Under the pieces are notes generated by a model. The model was not told where the DNA came from and made no database searches. It worked only from the letters and a program-made list of their open reading frames with translations. A stretch of 64,000 nt of DNA from Paenibacillus profundus (lineage in GTDB: Bacteria > Bacillota > Bacilli > Paenibacillales > Paenibacillaceae): NCBI RefSeq assembly GCF_021369635.1, contig NZ_JAJNBZ010000019.1:60671-124670 (forward strand), written 5' to 3'. This document shows, piece by piece, positions 25,467-34,504 of the stretch; within the stretch, counting starts at the first letter, position 1; each line of letters begins with the position of its first letter. Both the position numbers and the translations under genes were made by a program.

Positions 25467-25847
25467 ATGCTGAGATCTCAAGCTATCATCGTGAGAAATA
25501 ATAATCAGATTCTGATGGTTAGGCAGCGTACGGATCGCGGGAAATTGGTATGGAGTTATCCCGGCGGAGGTATCGAGCAAGGAGAGACGCCTGAAGAAGC
25601 GTGTATTCGCGAAGTCAAGGAAGAAACGGGATACGAGATTACACTCCACGGGCGAATGAGCGAGATTAAACATAAGCATACGTATCGGGCAGAAATCATC
25701 GGCGGCACTTTATCATTAGATAAGACAAAGCCATACAATCAAGAAATCGTAGAGGTTGACTGGATTGACCTACAGGATGAAGACAAGTTCGATTCCATAA
25801 CGAAGCCAATCCGCGACATCGTGGTGCAACACTTGGCGAAAGAATAG
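25467..25847 (+). CDS. Nudix hydrolase
   Basis: The 126-residue enzyme contains a complete Nudix box GGGIEQGETPEEACIREVKE followed by ETGY and a typical core start (RSQAIIVRNNNQILMVRQRT). It hydrolyses an NDP-X compound that cannot be named from sequence. ATG 25467 follows AAAGAGAGGGTG; a longer frame from 25380 lacks a site. It is the second Nudix gene in this 10-kb stretch. Confidence 0.82.
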   Translation: MLRSQAIIVRNNNQILMVRQRTDRGKLVWSYPGGGIEQGETPEEACIREVKEETGYEITLHGRMSEIKHKHTYRAEIIGGTLSLDKTKPYNQEIVEVDWIDLQDEDKFDSITKPIRDIVVQHLAKE

Positions 25848-25907
25848 CGAACGAAGACTGGTTAATGTACAAGTTGTTTCATTAAAATGAACTTGTGGGA
25901 GGACATG

Positions 25908-26420
25908 ATGGCTCAAGAGAATACGTTCCGATTATTTCACGTCATCTCGGTATGTCGCATGGTAAACCACTATCTTCCGAAAGTGAAAATTAGCTTGGAA
26001 CAATTGAAACATGAAGAAATTTGGAAGCAGGATTCCGAAAATGCTGCCAGTATCGGTGGCATCGTCTTACATATCATGGAGCATGTAAAGCGCAATACGC
26101 TCCGATTGATCGAGGTTAACGCCACGTTCGAGCAGGGGATCGAGGACTATTTCCCATACCCTCATCTTGATAAACAACGCATGCTGCAACAATTAGACAA
26201 CGCTTTCGCAGAATGGAAGCATGCAATGGATACTACGGCACAAGAGAAGATAGACATGTATAACGTTTATCATTTGGTTGAACATACCGGTTACCATGTA
26301 GGACAAATTTTCGATAGAGCACAGCGAATGACCGGATGCCGATTCCAATTCGTACAAAATGGAATTAATGAAAAGGCGCTGCGAGAGTCCGTTGAGGAAG
26401 AGATGCGGAATACGACATAA
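25908..26420 (+). CDS. DinB-like (DUF1572-type) four-helix protein
   Basis: The 170-residue protein has the metal-binding histidine pattern of the DinB superfamily: SIGGIVLHIMEHVKRNTLR early and YNVYHLVEHTGYHVGQIFDR AQRM late. Members are thought to act as metal-dependent transferases in thiol chemistry; the role here is unknown. GGGAGG at 25897-25902 fits ATG 25908 best (25905 is too close). Confidence 0.72.
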   Translation: MAQENTFRLFHVISVCRMVNHYLPKVKISLEQLKHEEIWKQDSENAASIGGIVLHIMEHVKRNTLRLIEVNATFEQGIEDYFPYPHLDKQRMLQQLDNAFAEWKHAMDTTAQEKIDMYNVYHLVEHTGYHVGQIFDRAQRMTGCRFQFVQNGINEKALRESVEEEMRNTT

Positions 26421-26543
26421 GGTAGGGCGGGGAACATTATGTTCTATTAAGTGGGTCCTGTTCGTTTTGGAATTATGTACAAAATTTTCTCGTGATAAAG
26501 TCAGGGAGCGATCCGACCAAATTCCATCATCCAATCAATCTAA

Positions 26544-26570
26544 CGCTTGGGATTCCAAGCGGTTTTTTTT
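26544..26570 (+). terminator. Strong terminator upstream of the AraC-GH39 gene
   Basis: CGCTTGG/CCAAGCG stem, 4-nt loop, then eight T residues. It insulates the AraC-GH39 gene from the DinB gene. The rest of 26421-26757 holds no gene that I can support. Confidence 0.85.
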
Positions 26571-26757
26571 ATGGGAGACAAAACTCCGATTTTTGGCAGT
26601 AGTCGCACGTACAATAGGGATTTTAAAGTTTTTTGCTAAATTTCGGCTGTTTGCGAATAGTTCAGGGCACACTGTTGCTTGATCCATCGAAAAAAGACCT
26701 CCACCTGTGGTATTATCCCCTTTAAGTAGACACTCAAAAAAAGGAAAGGGTATCGAT

Positions 26758-29253
26758 ATGCGTTATCATTATGAGTTTATCGAGCATCAAGAAGACTTGC
26801 CGATTCGGCTGTTCGTCAATAGCGTTGCACATATTCCTTTTCATTGGCATAAGGAAATTGAAATTATTTATGTGTTGCAGGGCACCATCACCATCTATTT
26901 GGATCAGCGTCCGTACACATTGAAGCAGGACGATATTATCGTCGTGAACAGCATGTCCATCCACCAGATCGAGCGCACAAGCCAAGACAATGTATTGCTG
27001 ACTCTCCAGTTTAATCCAGACCTTCTGGATAATCATACATTCGTCGAGTGCAACTCATTGAACCAGACGCCCGACGACCGCGGCCGTTATGATCGGATTC
27101 GCCGATGTCTTGCGGAATTGGCATGGGAGGCAAGCAAGAAGGCGCCAGGCTGCCGCCATTATTCAATGGGCGTGCTTCAGCTGTTAGCTGGCCATCTGCT
27201 GCGTTATTTCTCGACTGGCATGAACGAAGCGTCTCTAGAGAATAACAAGGCATACGATTACAAACGGCTCAATCGTGTGCTGCAATTCGTCGATCGTAAT
27301 TATGGCCAGAAAATAACGCTGCAAACAATCGCCGATGAGGAGCATCTAAGCTTGCATTACTTCTCCCATTTCTTTAGCGATAAAATCGGCATCCCATTTC
27401 AGAAATATTTGACTTCGGTCCGTTTGGAGAAGGCGGTAGCCGAGTTAACGGAGTCCGACAAAAGCATAACGCAAATCGCCTTGGACTGCGGTTTTGCGAA
27501 CGTGAAGCTATTCAACAAATATTTCAAAGAGAAGTATGATTGCACGCCAAGCGCTTTTCGAGATGCCGCAATAACTGAGACGCCGATCAGTCCGGCGAGG
27601 AAGCCGCTCACTTATGCTGAATCGTCAAGCGGCGATTATTATGAAACCGATACGATACAAGCGATGGAATCGTTATACCGTTATTTGGAGCGATCTGAAG
27701 AGGACACGGCTGGCTTTGACAGAAGGAGTATCGTTCATGACCGGATTGATATTCGAATACACGCAGACCATTCAGGTCTTCCTTATGAGCCGCATTGGAA
27801 TCGGGTGACAACCGCCGGCAGAGCCGCTGAAGGGCTCCGAGCGGATTGGCAGGAGCAATTGCTGGATCTGCAGCGAAGGCTTGCTTTCACCCATATCCGA
27901 TTCCATGGCATATTCAATGACGAGATGATGGTATATAGCGAAACGGAGGACGGCCAGCCCATCTATAACTGGTCATATGTAGACAAGCTGTATGATTTCT
28001 TGTTGCAGGCGGGGTTGCACCCATTCGTGGAACTGGGCTTCATGCCGACGCCGCTGCGCCGCTCGAACGAGACTATTTTTTGGTGGAAGGGCAATATTTC
28101 CCCGCCGGCTATCCAGAGCAAGTGGGATGCGCTTGTGCGCGAATTTGTTCGTTATTGCCTGAATCGGTACGGATTGGATGAAGTGAAGAAGTGGTATTTC
28201 GAAGTATGGAACGAACCTGATCTGGCAGGCGTCTGCTGGGCAGGCACGAAGGAGCAGTATTTTGAATTTTACAACTCCACCGCGCGTACGATCAAGTCGG
28301 TTTCTGCCGAACTGCGTGTAGGCGGGCCTGCGCTCGGCTACGGCTCGCTGTGGAATGACAGCTGGGCGAAGGATTTTATGGCTTATTGCCGTGACGGGAA
28401 TGTGCCGATCGACTTTTTTTCGTTTCATGTGTACTCGGAATATCCGAATCTGAAGGAAGAGGCCAACAGGCTGACGAAGATCATGCCGCCATCCTTCTAC
28501 CTTGATAGTGTAGAGCGGCTAAGAGCTCAAATAGGTAAGAACGAAGCGCCGGGCCTTGAGCTGCATATGACAGAGTGGAACTTCTCCCTCTATGACCGCA
28601 ATTTGATTCACGATACGATGTTTATGGGGCCCTTCGTCATTCATCATGCGCTCCGAACGATAGGGACGCTGACGTCAATCGCATTCTGGTCGTTCACTGA
28701 CGTTTTCGAAGAAAGCCAAGTCCCTCAGCCGCTGTTCTACGGCGGGTTCGGCTTAATGAATCGCAACGGCTTAAAGAAGCCGAGCTTTTATGCATTCGAG
28801 CTGCTGGCCAAGCTGGGAAAGAGACTTGTCGCTCGTGGGGACGGCTATATCGTAACGAGCCGGAATGATGGGAGCCTGCAGCTATTAATGTACCATTACA
28901 CGCATGTGGATCAGCTCTTCGCAAGCGGCGATTGGTCGGGGTTGACGGAAACGAGTCGGTACACCATATTTGAGGAGAGAGGAAACAGAGCGTATCATCT
29001 TAAGCTGGATGGCTTAAAGGGCAATTATAAACTGACGAGCTACCGGCTTGATCGCGAGCATGGCTCTGTGTTCGACGAATGGATTCGATTGGGTAAGCCG
29101 GCTTGCCCGTCGGAGGAAGAAATAGCGTATTTACGAAATAAAAGCGGCCCCGAATTGCGGACGGAACAGTTGACCGATGCGCAAAGCTATAAGCAGACCT
29201 TTATTATTCCGTCTCATGGCGTCCTGTTGATTACACTGGATAAACAATTTTGA
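26758..29253 (+). CDS. AraC-type regulator fused to a GH39 glycosidase
   Basis: The 831-residue fusion has a cupin sensor (~1-130: IPFHWHKEIEIIYVLQGTIT, LKQDDIIVVNSMSIHQIE) and two AraC helix-turn-helix motifs (~185-290: ITLQTIADEEHLSLHYFSHF and SITQIALDCGFANVKLFNKY). A GH39 beta-xylosidase-like TIM barrel (~345-780) with C-terminal beta domain follows. The barrel keeps WNEPD with acid/base Glu486 and HMTEW with nucleophile Glu606. It probably senses or degrades an oligosaccharide and activates the PTS-GH3 genes downstream. AAGGAAAGG precedes ATG 26758. No signal peptide, so it is cytosolic. Confidence 0.9.
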   Translation: MRYHYEFIEHQEDLPIRLFVNSVAHIPFHWHKEIEIIYVLQGTITIYLDQRPYTLKQDDIIVVNSMSIHQIERTSQDNVLLTLQFNPDLLDNHTFVECNSLNQTPDDRGRYDRIRRCLAELAWEASKKAPGCRHYSMGVLQLLAGHLLRYFSTGMNEASLENNKAYDYKRLNRVLQFVDRNYGQKITLQTIADEEHLSLHYFSHFFSDKIGIPFQKYLTSVRLEKAVAELTESDKSITQIALDCGFANVKLFNKYFKEKYDCTPSAFRDAAITETPISPARKPLTYAESSSGDYYETDTIQAMESLYRYLERSEEDTAGFDRRSIVHDRIDIRIHADHSGLPYEPHWNRVTTAGRAAEGLRADWQEQLLDLQRRLAFTHIRFHGIFNDEMMVYSETEDGQPIYNWSYVDKLYDFLLQAGLHPFVELGFMPTPLRRSNETIFWWKGNISPPAIQSKWDALVREFVRYCLNRYGLDEVKKWYFEVWNEPDLAGVCWAGTKEQYFEFYNSTARTIKSVSAELRVGGPALGYGSLWNDSWAKDFMAYCRDGNVPIDFFSFHVYSEYPNLKEEANRLTKIMPPSFYLDSVERLRAQIGKNEAPGLELHMTEWNFSLYDRNLIHDTMFMGPFVIHHALRTIGTLTSIAFWSFTDVFEESQVPQPLFYGGFGLMNRNGLKKPSFYAFELLAKLGKRLVARGDGYIVTSRNDGSLQLLMYHYTHVDQLFASGDWSGLTETSRYTIFEERGNRAYHLKLDGLKGNYKLTSYRLDREHGSVFDEWIRLGKPACPSEEEIAYLRNKSGPELRTEQLTDAQSYKQTFIIPSHGVLLITLDKQF

Positions 29254-29284
29254 TTGTACTTTATATACCACGCGAAGGATGAAG

Positions 29285-29312
29285 CACCTCTAACAGCCAA
29301 GAGGTGTTTTTT
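29285..29312 (+). terminator. Terminator after the AraC-GH39 gene
   Basis: CACCTC/GAGGTG stem with a 10-nt loop, followed by six T residues. Confidence 0.75.
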
Positions 29313-29399
29313 GCTGTATACGTTACTTCACGGAGGCCAATCTATATGGAAGGGGCTTCGATAAGACAAAAAGTGAACCAACATGCGGCAAATAACAAC

Positions 29400-29414
29400 A
29401 AGAAAGCGGTAACA
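29400..29414 (+). promoter_or_regulatory. cre-like site upstream of the PTS-GH3 operon
   Basis: AAGAAAGCGGTAACA matches the loose cre consensus WTGNAANCGNWNNCW except for one position (second base). It lies 62 nt before the EIIC start, a good position for CcpA repression of a sugar operon. Confidence 0.4.
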
Positions 29415-29475
29415 AAAGATTTTATACTAAACAAGCAATCGAAAAGTGCTAAACAGAACGTAGGGAGGAAGGATA

Positions 29476-30723
29476 ATGGATCGTCTGATGAAGTGGATGA
29501 CGGAAAAATTCGCGCCGCGGCTGGAAGCATTCACGAAAAATGTATGGGTGGACTCCATTCAAGAAGCGATCATGGTCGCGTTGCCGATGATTTTCATCGG
29601 TTCATTGATTACGCTGGTGTCGATTCTGAATAATTATTTTCCGGGGATGCCTGATTTGACACCGATTACAACGTTCAGCTTTGGTCTTCTCGGCATATTT
29701 ATTGCCTTTCTGACGCCGTATATGGTCATGCAGAAAAAGGATCGCCACAAAATTAAGCTGATAGCGGGAGCAACAGGCTTATCCTTGTTCATGATGCTGC
29801 TGAAACCGAAGATTAGCGATGACGGCACAATTCAGTTTCTATTGGAGCGGTTCGGACCGTCCGGCATGATTACTGCGCTGCTTGTCGGTATCCTTGTAGC
29901 GGTCGTCATGAATATGTTTAACCGTTTCTCTTTGTTCAAGAAAGATACGAAGCTGCCTGAATTTATCGTGGACTGGTTTGACTTTCTCGTTCCGATCGGT
30001 CTGATTCTAATGTTCGGCTGGGTGCTTATTTACCAGCTTGATTTCGATATTTTCGAACTGATCGTCAACATATTCAAACCGCTTAACACGATCAGCCAAA
30101 GCCTCATCGGCTTCGTATTGTTTAATTTTATCGGCGTTGTGCTTTATTCCTTCGGCGTCAGCCCTTGGGTGATGACCCCGATCTTTTATTCGATATGGAT
30201 TCCCGCGATCGAGGAGAATGCCGCTTTGGCCGCGCAAGGCTTGGAACCCGTCAACATTAATACATTCGAAACGTTTTTCTCCGGTTGGGTAGGCGTTGGC
30301 GGACTAGGCGCGACGCTGCCGCTCATCATCTGGTTCCTGTTCGCGAAGTCAAAAAAATTGAACTCGATCGGAAAAGCGACGATTGTTCCCTCGCTGTTCA
30401 ACATTAACGAGCCGGTCATTTATGGGGCGCCGATCGCTTTCAATCCCATTTTAATGATTCCGATGTGGATTAATGGTCTCATCACGCCAATTATCGTCTA
30501 CATGGTGCTCGATTCCGGTCTTGTCGACATACCGGCCAAGGTGTACCAGCTGTGGTATACGCCAATTGGATTGTCAACCTATATTTTATCCGGATTGAAT
30601 GGATTGATTTTGCTCGCGGTTATATTGCTCATTATTTTCGTCGTTTGGTTTCCATTCTTTAAAGTGTATGACTTGCAGGAGCTTAAGAAAGAAAAAGAGC
30701 AAGCAGATCTGCAGGAAGGGTAG
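29476..30723 (+). CDS. PTS EIIC component, cellobiose/lactose type
   Basis: The 415-residue membrane permease subunit belongs to the lactose/cellobiose EIIC family, which brings in and helps phosphorylate beta-linked disaccharides. About ten hydrophobic segments are visible, plus the family motif PSLFNINEPVIYGAPIAFNP containing the substrate-site NEP. No EIIA or EIIB gene is adjacent, so it must borrow partners from elsewhere. GGAGGAAGG precedes ATG 29476. The GH3 gene starts 19 nt downstream, so the two form an operon. Confidence 0.9.
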   Translation: MDRLMKWMTEKFAPRLEAFTKNVWVDSIQEAIMVALPMIFIGSLITLVSILNNYFPGMPDLTPITTFSFGLLGIFIAFLTPYMVMQKKDRHKIKLIAGATGLSLFMMLLKPKISDDGTIQFLLERFGPSGMITALLVGILVAVVMNMFNRFSLFKKDTKLPEFIVDWFDFLVPIGLILMFGWVLIYQLDFDIFELIVNIFKPLNTISQSLIGFVLFNFIGVVLYSFGVSPWVMTPIFYSIWIPAIEENAALAAQGLEPVNINTFETFFSGWVGVGGLGATLPLIIWFLFAKSKKLNSIGKATIVPSLFNINEPVIYGAPIAFNPILMIPMWINGLITPIIVYMVLDSGLVDIPAKVYQLWYTPIGLSTYILSGLNGLILLAVILLIIFVVWFPFFKVYDLQELKKEKEQADLQEG

Positions 30724-30742
30724 AACGAGGAGGAATGCAAAA

Positions 30743-33016
30743 ATGAAACATTCAAAAGAAGACTTATTGAAAGCGATGACACTGGAAGAAAAAGCCGCGC
30801 TGTGCGCCGGTCTGAATATGTGGATGACGAAAGGAGTTGACCGCCTTGGCGTTCCGCCGATTCATATGTATGACGGGACGAACGGCATTCGCAAAACGAA
30901 CAGCGATGAGGAACTCGGCATTACGGGGGAAAATATGCCAGCTACATGTTATCCGACCGGATCGGCGATCGGCTCATCGTGGAATACGGATCTGCTCCAT
31001 GAGGTTGGAGTCGCTCTTGGCGCGGAGGGCAGACAGATGGGCGTTCAGCTGCTTCTGGGGCCAGGCATCAACATGAAGCGTACCCCCCTCGGCGGTCGTA
31101 ACTTCGAATACTATTCTGAGGATCCTTGCTTGTCGGGCGAGCTTGGCGCTGCTTTCGTGAACGGCTTGCAAAGCCAAGGCGTCGGCGCTTCAATCAAGCA
31201 TTACGCTTGCAACAATCAAGAGTACGAGAAGATGGTCACAAGCTCGGAGGTAGACGAGCGGACGCTGCGTGAAATTTATTTGAACGCCTTCGAACGAATT
31301 GTTAAAAAAGCGAATCCTTGGACCATAATGTGCTCTTATAATCTCGTGAACGGTTCCTATGCCAGTGAGAACGAACATTTGCTGAATGATATTTTGCGCG
31401 AGGAATGGGGATATGAAGGCGTTGTCCTGTCCGATTGGACAGCCGTCAACGATCGTATAAGCGGACTCAAGGCCGGCCTCGATTTGGAAATGCCGGGACC
31501 GGCTCATTACAACAAGAAGGTGATTGTGGAGGCGGTGGCAGCCGGGCAGCTGGAGGAGGCGCAGCTCGATAAGACTGTGCGCCGCATTCTCGAACTCGTG
31601 CGCAAAACAACGGATTCGCAGGACGATCGCGTGCAAGCCGCCATCGATTACCATGAGCTGGCAAGGAAAGCGGCATCCGAAAGCATGGTGCTGCTTAAAA
31701 ACGACAATCGCATTCTTCCGATTGACGCCGCCAAGGTAACGTCCGTCGCCGTCATCGGCAAGTTCGCGAAGCAGCCGAGAATTCAAGGAGCGGGCAGTGC
31801 CAAGGTAACGCCGACCTGCATGGATATTCCGTGGGAAGAGATGAAGAAGATCGCGGCCGATTCGATTGCGCTGACCTATGCGGAGGGTTACCCGCAGGAT
31901 GACAGCGAGGATGAGCTCCTCATCCAAGAAAGCGCGGCGCTGGCAGCGAAGGCGGATATGGCTGTGCTGTTCGTCGGACAGCCGGAGTATGCGGAATCGG
32001 AAATGCATGACTTGACCGGCATCGAGTTGCCTTTGCACCAAGTGAAGCTCATTGAAGCGGTAGCAGCGGTTCAGCCGCGCTGCGTCGTCGTCACATGCAG
32101 CGGTACAGCGCTTGCGATGCGTCCTTGGGTGCAGCATGTGCCGGGCGTCCTCCATTCGTGGCTCGCCGGACAAGGCAGCGGCAGAGCGATCGCCGACATT
32201 TTGTTCGGACGTGTAAATCCGTCAGGCAAATTGTCCGAAACGTTCCCGGTCAAGCTGTCGGACAACCCATCGCATATGCGTCTGCGCGGCGAGAACGGAA
32301 AGCTGTATTACCGAGAGGGAATGTTCGTTGGATATCGGTATTACGACAGAAAAGAGCTTGCGCCGCAATTCCCGTTCGGGCACGGCTTATCGTTTACGAG
32401 GTTCGCTTATTCGAATTTGAAGGCTGTACAGCATAGCGGACAAGTGACCGTCACATGCAGCGTAGAAAATACAGGCGACGTGTTCGGCAAAGAAGTTGTG
32501 CAGTTGTACGTGCATGACGAGGAGTGCAAGTGGGTGCGTCCGGAGAAGGAGCTCAAAGCGTTCGCTAAGCTCGCGCTTGAGCCCGGCGAGAAGAAGGAAG
32601 TACGTTTTGTTCTGGAAGAACGGGACTTTGCGTATTACAACACGAAATATAACAAATGGGTCGCGGAAACGGGCTATTTCCAGCTCATGATAGGCAGCTC
32701 CTCGCGGGATATCCGCATTTGCGAGAGATTGCACTGCCATTTCGGAAATGAAGAGATTTCCTTTCATAAGTTCAGTTTATTAAGTGATTGGCTTAGCCAT
32801 CCGAATGCAAGAGCCATCCTTGAAAGCTGCCTGGAAGAAATGAATGCTCACGTGAAGGACAAGATTCGTCTTGATGACGAGTTCATCGGATTCTGGGGGG
32901 ACTTCCCGGCGATCAAGATTATTCAAATGTTCGGGCAAAGCTGGTTGATTGACAGATCGCCCGATCAGGTTATGGAGCAATTGATTCAAAAGTTCGAACG
33001 CGAGCGGCATGCTTAG
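30743..33016 (+). CDS. GH3 glycoside hydrolase (beta-glucosidase type)
   Basis: The 757-residue cytosolic enzyme cleaves beta-linked oligosaccharides, probably after uptake. The N-terminal barrel carries GPGINMKRTPLGGRNFEYYS EDP, the KH-like SIKHYACNNQE, and the nucleophile motif VVLSDW with Asp231. A C-terminal sandwich (AIGSS, AVLFVGQPEYAESEMHD) and a fibronectin-III-like domain follow. GAGGAGGA precedes ATG 30743; no signal peptide. The operon with the EIIC gene suggests it hydrolyses the imported sugar or its phosphate. Confidence 0.92.
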   Translation: MKHSKEDLLKAMTLEEKAALCAGLNMWMTKGVDRLGVPPIHMYDGTNGIRKTNSDEELGITGENMPATCYPTGSAIGSSWNTDLLHEVGVALGAEGRQMGVQLLLGPGINMKRTPLGGRNFEYYSEDPCLSGELGAAFVNGLQSQGVGASIKHYACNNQEYEKMVTSSEVDERTLREIYLNAFERIVKKANPWTIMCSYNLVNGSYASENEHLLNDILREEWGYEGVVLSDWTAVNDRISGLKAGLDLEMPGPAHYNKKVIVEAVAAGQLEEAQLDKTVRRILELVRKTTDSQDDRVQAAIDYHELARKAASESMVLLKNDNRILPIDAAKVTSVAVIGKFAKQPRIQGAGSAKVTPTCMDIPWEEMKKIAADSIALTYAEGYPQDDSEDELLIQESAALAAKADMAVLFVGQPEYAESEMHDLTGIELPLHQVKLIEAVAAVQPRCVVVTCSGTALAMRPWVQHVPGVLHSWLAGQGSGRAIADILFGRVNPSGKLSETFPVKLSDNPSHMRLRGENGKLYYREGMFVGYRYYDRKELAPQFPFGHGLSFTRFAYSNLKAVQHSGQVTVTCSVENTGDVFGKEVVQLYVHDEECKWVRPEKELKAFAKLALEPGEKKEVRFVLEERDFAYYNTKYNKWVAETGYFQLMIGSSSRDIRICERLHCHFGNEEISFHKFSLLSDWLSHPNARAILESCLEEMNAHVKDKIRLDDEFIGFWGDFPAIKIIQMFGQSWLIDRSPDQVMEQLIQKFERERHA

Positions 33017-33147
33017 CAAACAGATGAAACAATTGCGCAGATGAAGGAGCACGACGTTGAAAGCGATCGATAAGGTTGTTATCCCTCATTGGGTGAACTT
33101 CGGCAACAAGGACAATCAAGTAAGATCCCCCTGGCTCCATAACTGAA

Positions 33148-33192
33148 AAGCTGCTAAACACAAGGATTTCTGTTGTGTTTGGCGGCTTTTTT
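33148..33192 (+). terminator. Terminator after the PTS-GH3 operon
   Basis: AAGCTGCTAAACACAA pairs with TTGTGTTTGGCGGCTT (wobbles allowed), followed by TTTTTG. Confidence 0.8.
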
Positions 33193-33313
33193 GCCTGTCT
33201 TTTTTCTCTGAAAAATGGAAGCCATCTGACGTACAGCAGGTGGGCTCGAACAATTCCGAGTATGCAGATAGGTTGTACGGCTGCATGAACACCCTTTTTT
33301 ATTATTGACACTA

Positions 33314-33328
33314 TTGAAATCGTTTTCA
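33314..33328 (+). promoter_or_regulatory. cre site upstream of gapB-pckA
   Basis: TTGAAATCGTTTTCA fits WTGNAANCGNWNNCW at every fixed base and is close to a perfect palindrome. It lies ~120 nt before the gapB start. Confidence 0.6.
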
Positions 33329-33358
33329 AAATGACGTCATAAATAATTGAATATCGTC

Positions 33359-33383
33359 AATACGCTTTTATATATTGCGTATT
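33359..33383 (+). promoter_or_regulatory. Inverted repeat in the gapB promoter region
   Basis: AATACGC and GCGTATT are perfect 7-bp arms 11 nt apart in AT-rich DNA, between the cre site and the gapB start. It could be an operator for a gluconeogenesis regulator such as a CcpN-type repressor; the protein is not identified. Confidence 0.4.
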
Positions 33384-33448
33384 ATTTATTGATATTGTAC
33401 ATTAATTGCGTAGGATAATATATACAATTCATATTTGGGGGAGACAAG

Positions 33449-34483
33449 ATGAATCAAGGAATCGGTATTAGCGGAATGGGGAGGATCGGCCGCCTATTAA
33501 TAAGGAAGCTTATGTCGGAGACGCCAAACCATTTGAAAGCTATTAACAGTATGTATCCTATCGAGACTATTGCCCATTTGTTGAAATACGATTCGGTTCA
33601 TGGGATTTGGGATGCAACCATTTCGGGAAAGGATAATTTGCTTGTGATCAATGGACATTCCATACAGGTGGTGTATGAGCGCGATCCATCCCGAATTCCA
33701 TGGAAAGCCTTTGGCGTGGATATTGTCATAGACGCTACCGGAAAATTCAATAATCGCGACGGTGCGCAGCAGCATATGACAGGAGGAGCTTCAACGGTTA
33801 TTATTTCGGCGCCGGGAGACAGGATGGATCTCACGGTTGTAATGGGGGTCAACGATGATAAGTATAATCCCCAGAAGCACGCGCTGCTGTCAGCGGCATC
33901 CTGTACAACGAACTGCTTGTCTCCCGTATTGCACATTTTAGATCAAGCATACGGCGTGGAGCGGGGATGGATGACCACGATTCATTCGTTCACCTCCGAT
34001 CAGAAACATCTGGATAATCCGCACAAAGATTTACGGAGGGCAAGGGCCTGCACGCAATCCATTGTCCCGACTACGACCGGCGTTGGCAAAGCATTGAGCG
34101 ATGTGCTTCCTCATCTGTCCGGGTGTGTCGAAGGAAGCTCGATTCGCGTTCCGACGCAAAATGTATCGTTAATCGATTTGACCTTGAAGGTCTCGCGGGA
34201 AATAAGTACGGAGGACGTTCAATCCGTGTTGCGCGAAGCGGCGGCGGGCCCTTTTTCGGCTTATGTGGATTATACGGAGGAACCGCTTGTTTCATCTGAT
34301 TTTATAGGAAATGACAAGTCGGCGGTTATCGACGGCTTAACCGTAAGTGCATCGGACGGATTTATCAAATTGATGGCTTGGTATGACAATGAGTGGGGAT
34401 ATTCAAGTAGAGTCATAGATTTGGCGAACCTGGTGCAAGTGAAGATGAGTGAAGCAAGAACGATTCCATCAGGAATTTTGTAA
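33449..34483 (+). CDS. gapB: Glyceraldehyde-3-phosphate dehydrogenase, gluconeogenic GapB type
   Basis: This 344-residue enzyme interconverts 1,3-bisphosphoglycerate and glyceraldehyde-3-phosphate. It has the Rossmann start ISGMGRIGRLLIRKL, catalytic Cys152 in SAASCTTNCLSP, the catalytic His region TIHSFTSDQ and the C-terminal WYDNEWGYSSRV. The position directly before pckA, and a start lacking the usual glycolytic neighbours (pgk, tpi), point to the gluconeogenic isozyme. GGGGGAGA precedes ATG 33449. A cre site and an inverted repeat lie upstream, so expression is likely lowered by glucose. Confidence 0.9.
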   Translation: MNQGIGISGMGRIGRLLIRKLMSETPNHLKAINSMYPIETIAHLLKYDSVHGIWDATISGKDNLLVINGHSIQVVYERDPSRIPWKAFGVDIVIDATGKFNNRDGAQQHMTGGASTVIISAPGDRMDLTVVMGVNDDKYNPQKHALLSAASCTTNCLSPVLHILDQAYGVERGWMTTIHSFTSDQKHLDNPHKDLRRARACTQSIVPTTTGVGKALSDVLPHLSGCVEGSSIRVPTQNVSLIDLTLKVSREISTEDVQSVLREAAAGPFSAYVDYTEEPLVSSDFIGNDKSAVIDGLTVSASDGFIKLMAWYDNEWGYSSRVIDLANLVQVKMSEARTIPSGIL

Positions 34484-34504
34484 GGTAGGAATAGGAGGAT
34501 AACC

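Noticed and set aside
27973..28428. Long minus-strand frame inside the GH39 gene
   Set aside because: Shadow of the plus-strand gene; GC-rich codon use keeps the antisense frame open.
32970..33329. Minus-strand 119-codon frame after the GH3 gene
   Set aside because: It runs through the GH3 terminator hairpin and the gapB leader and has no start signal.
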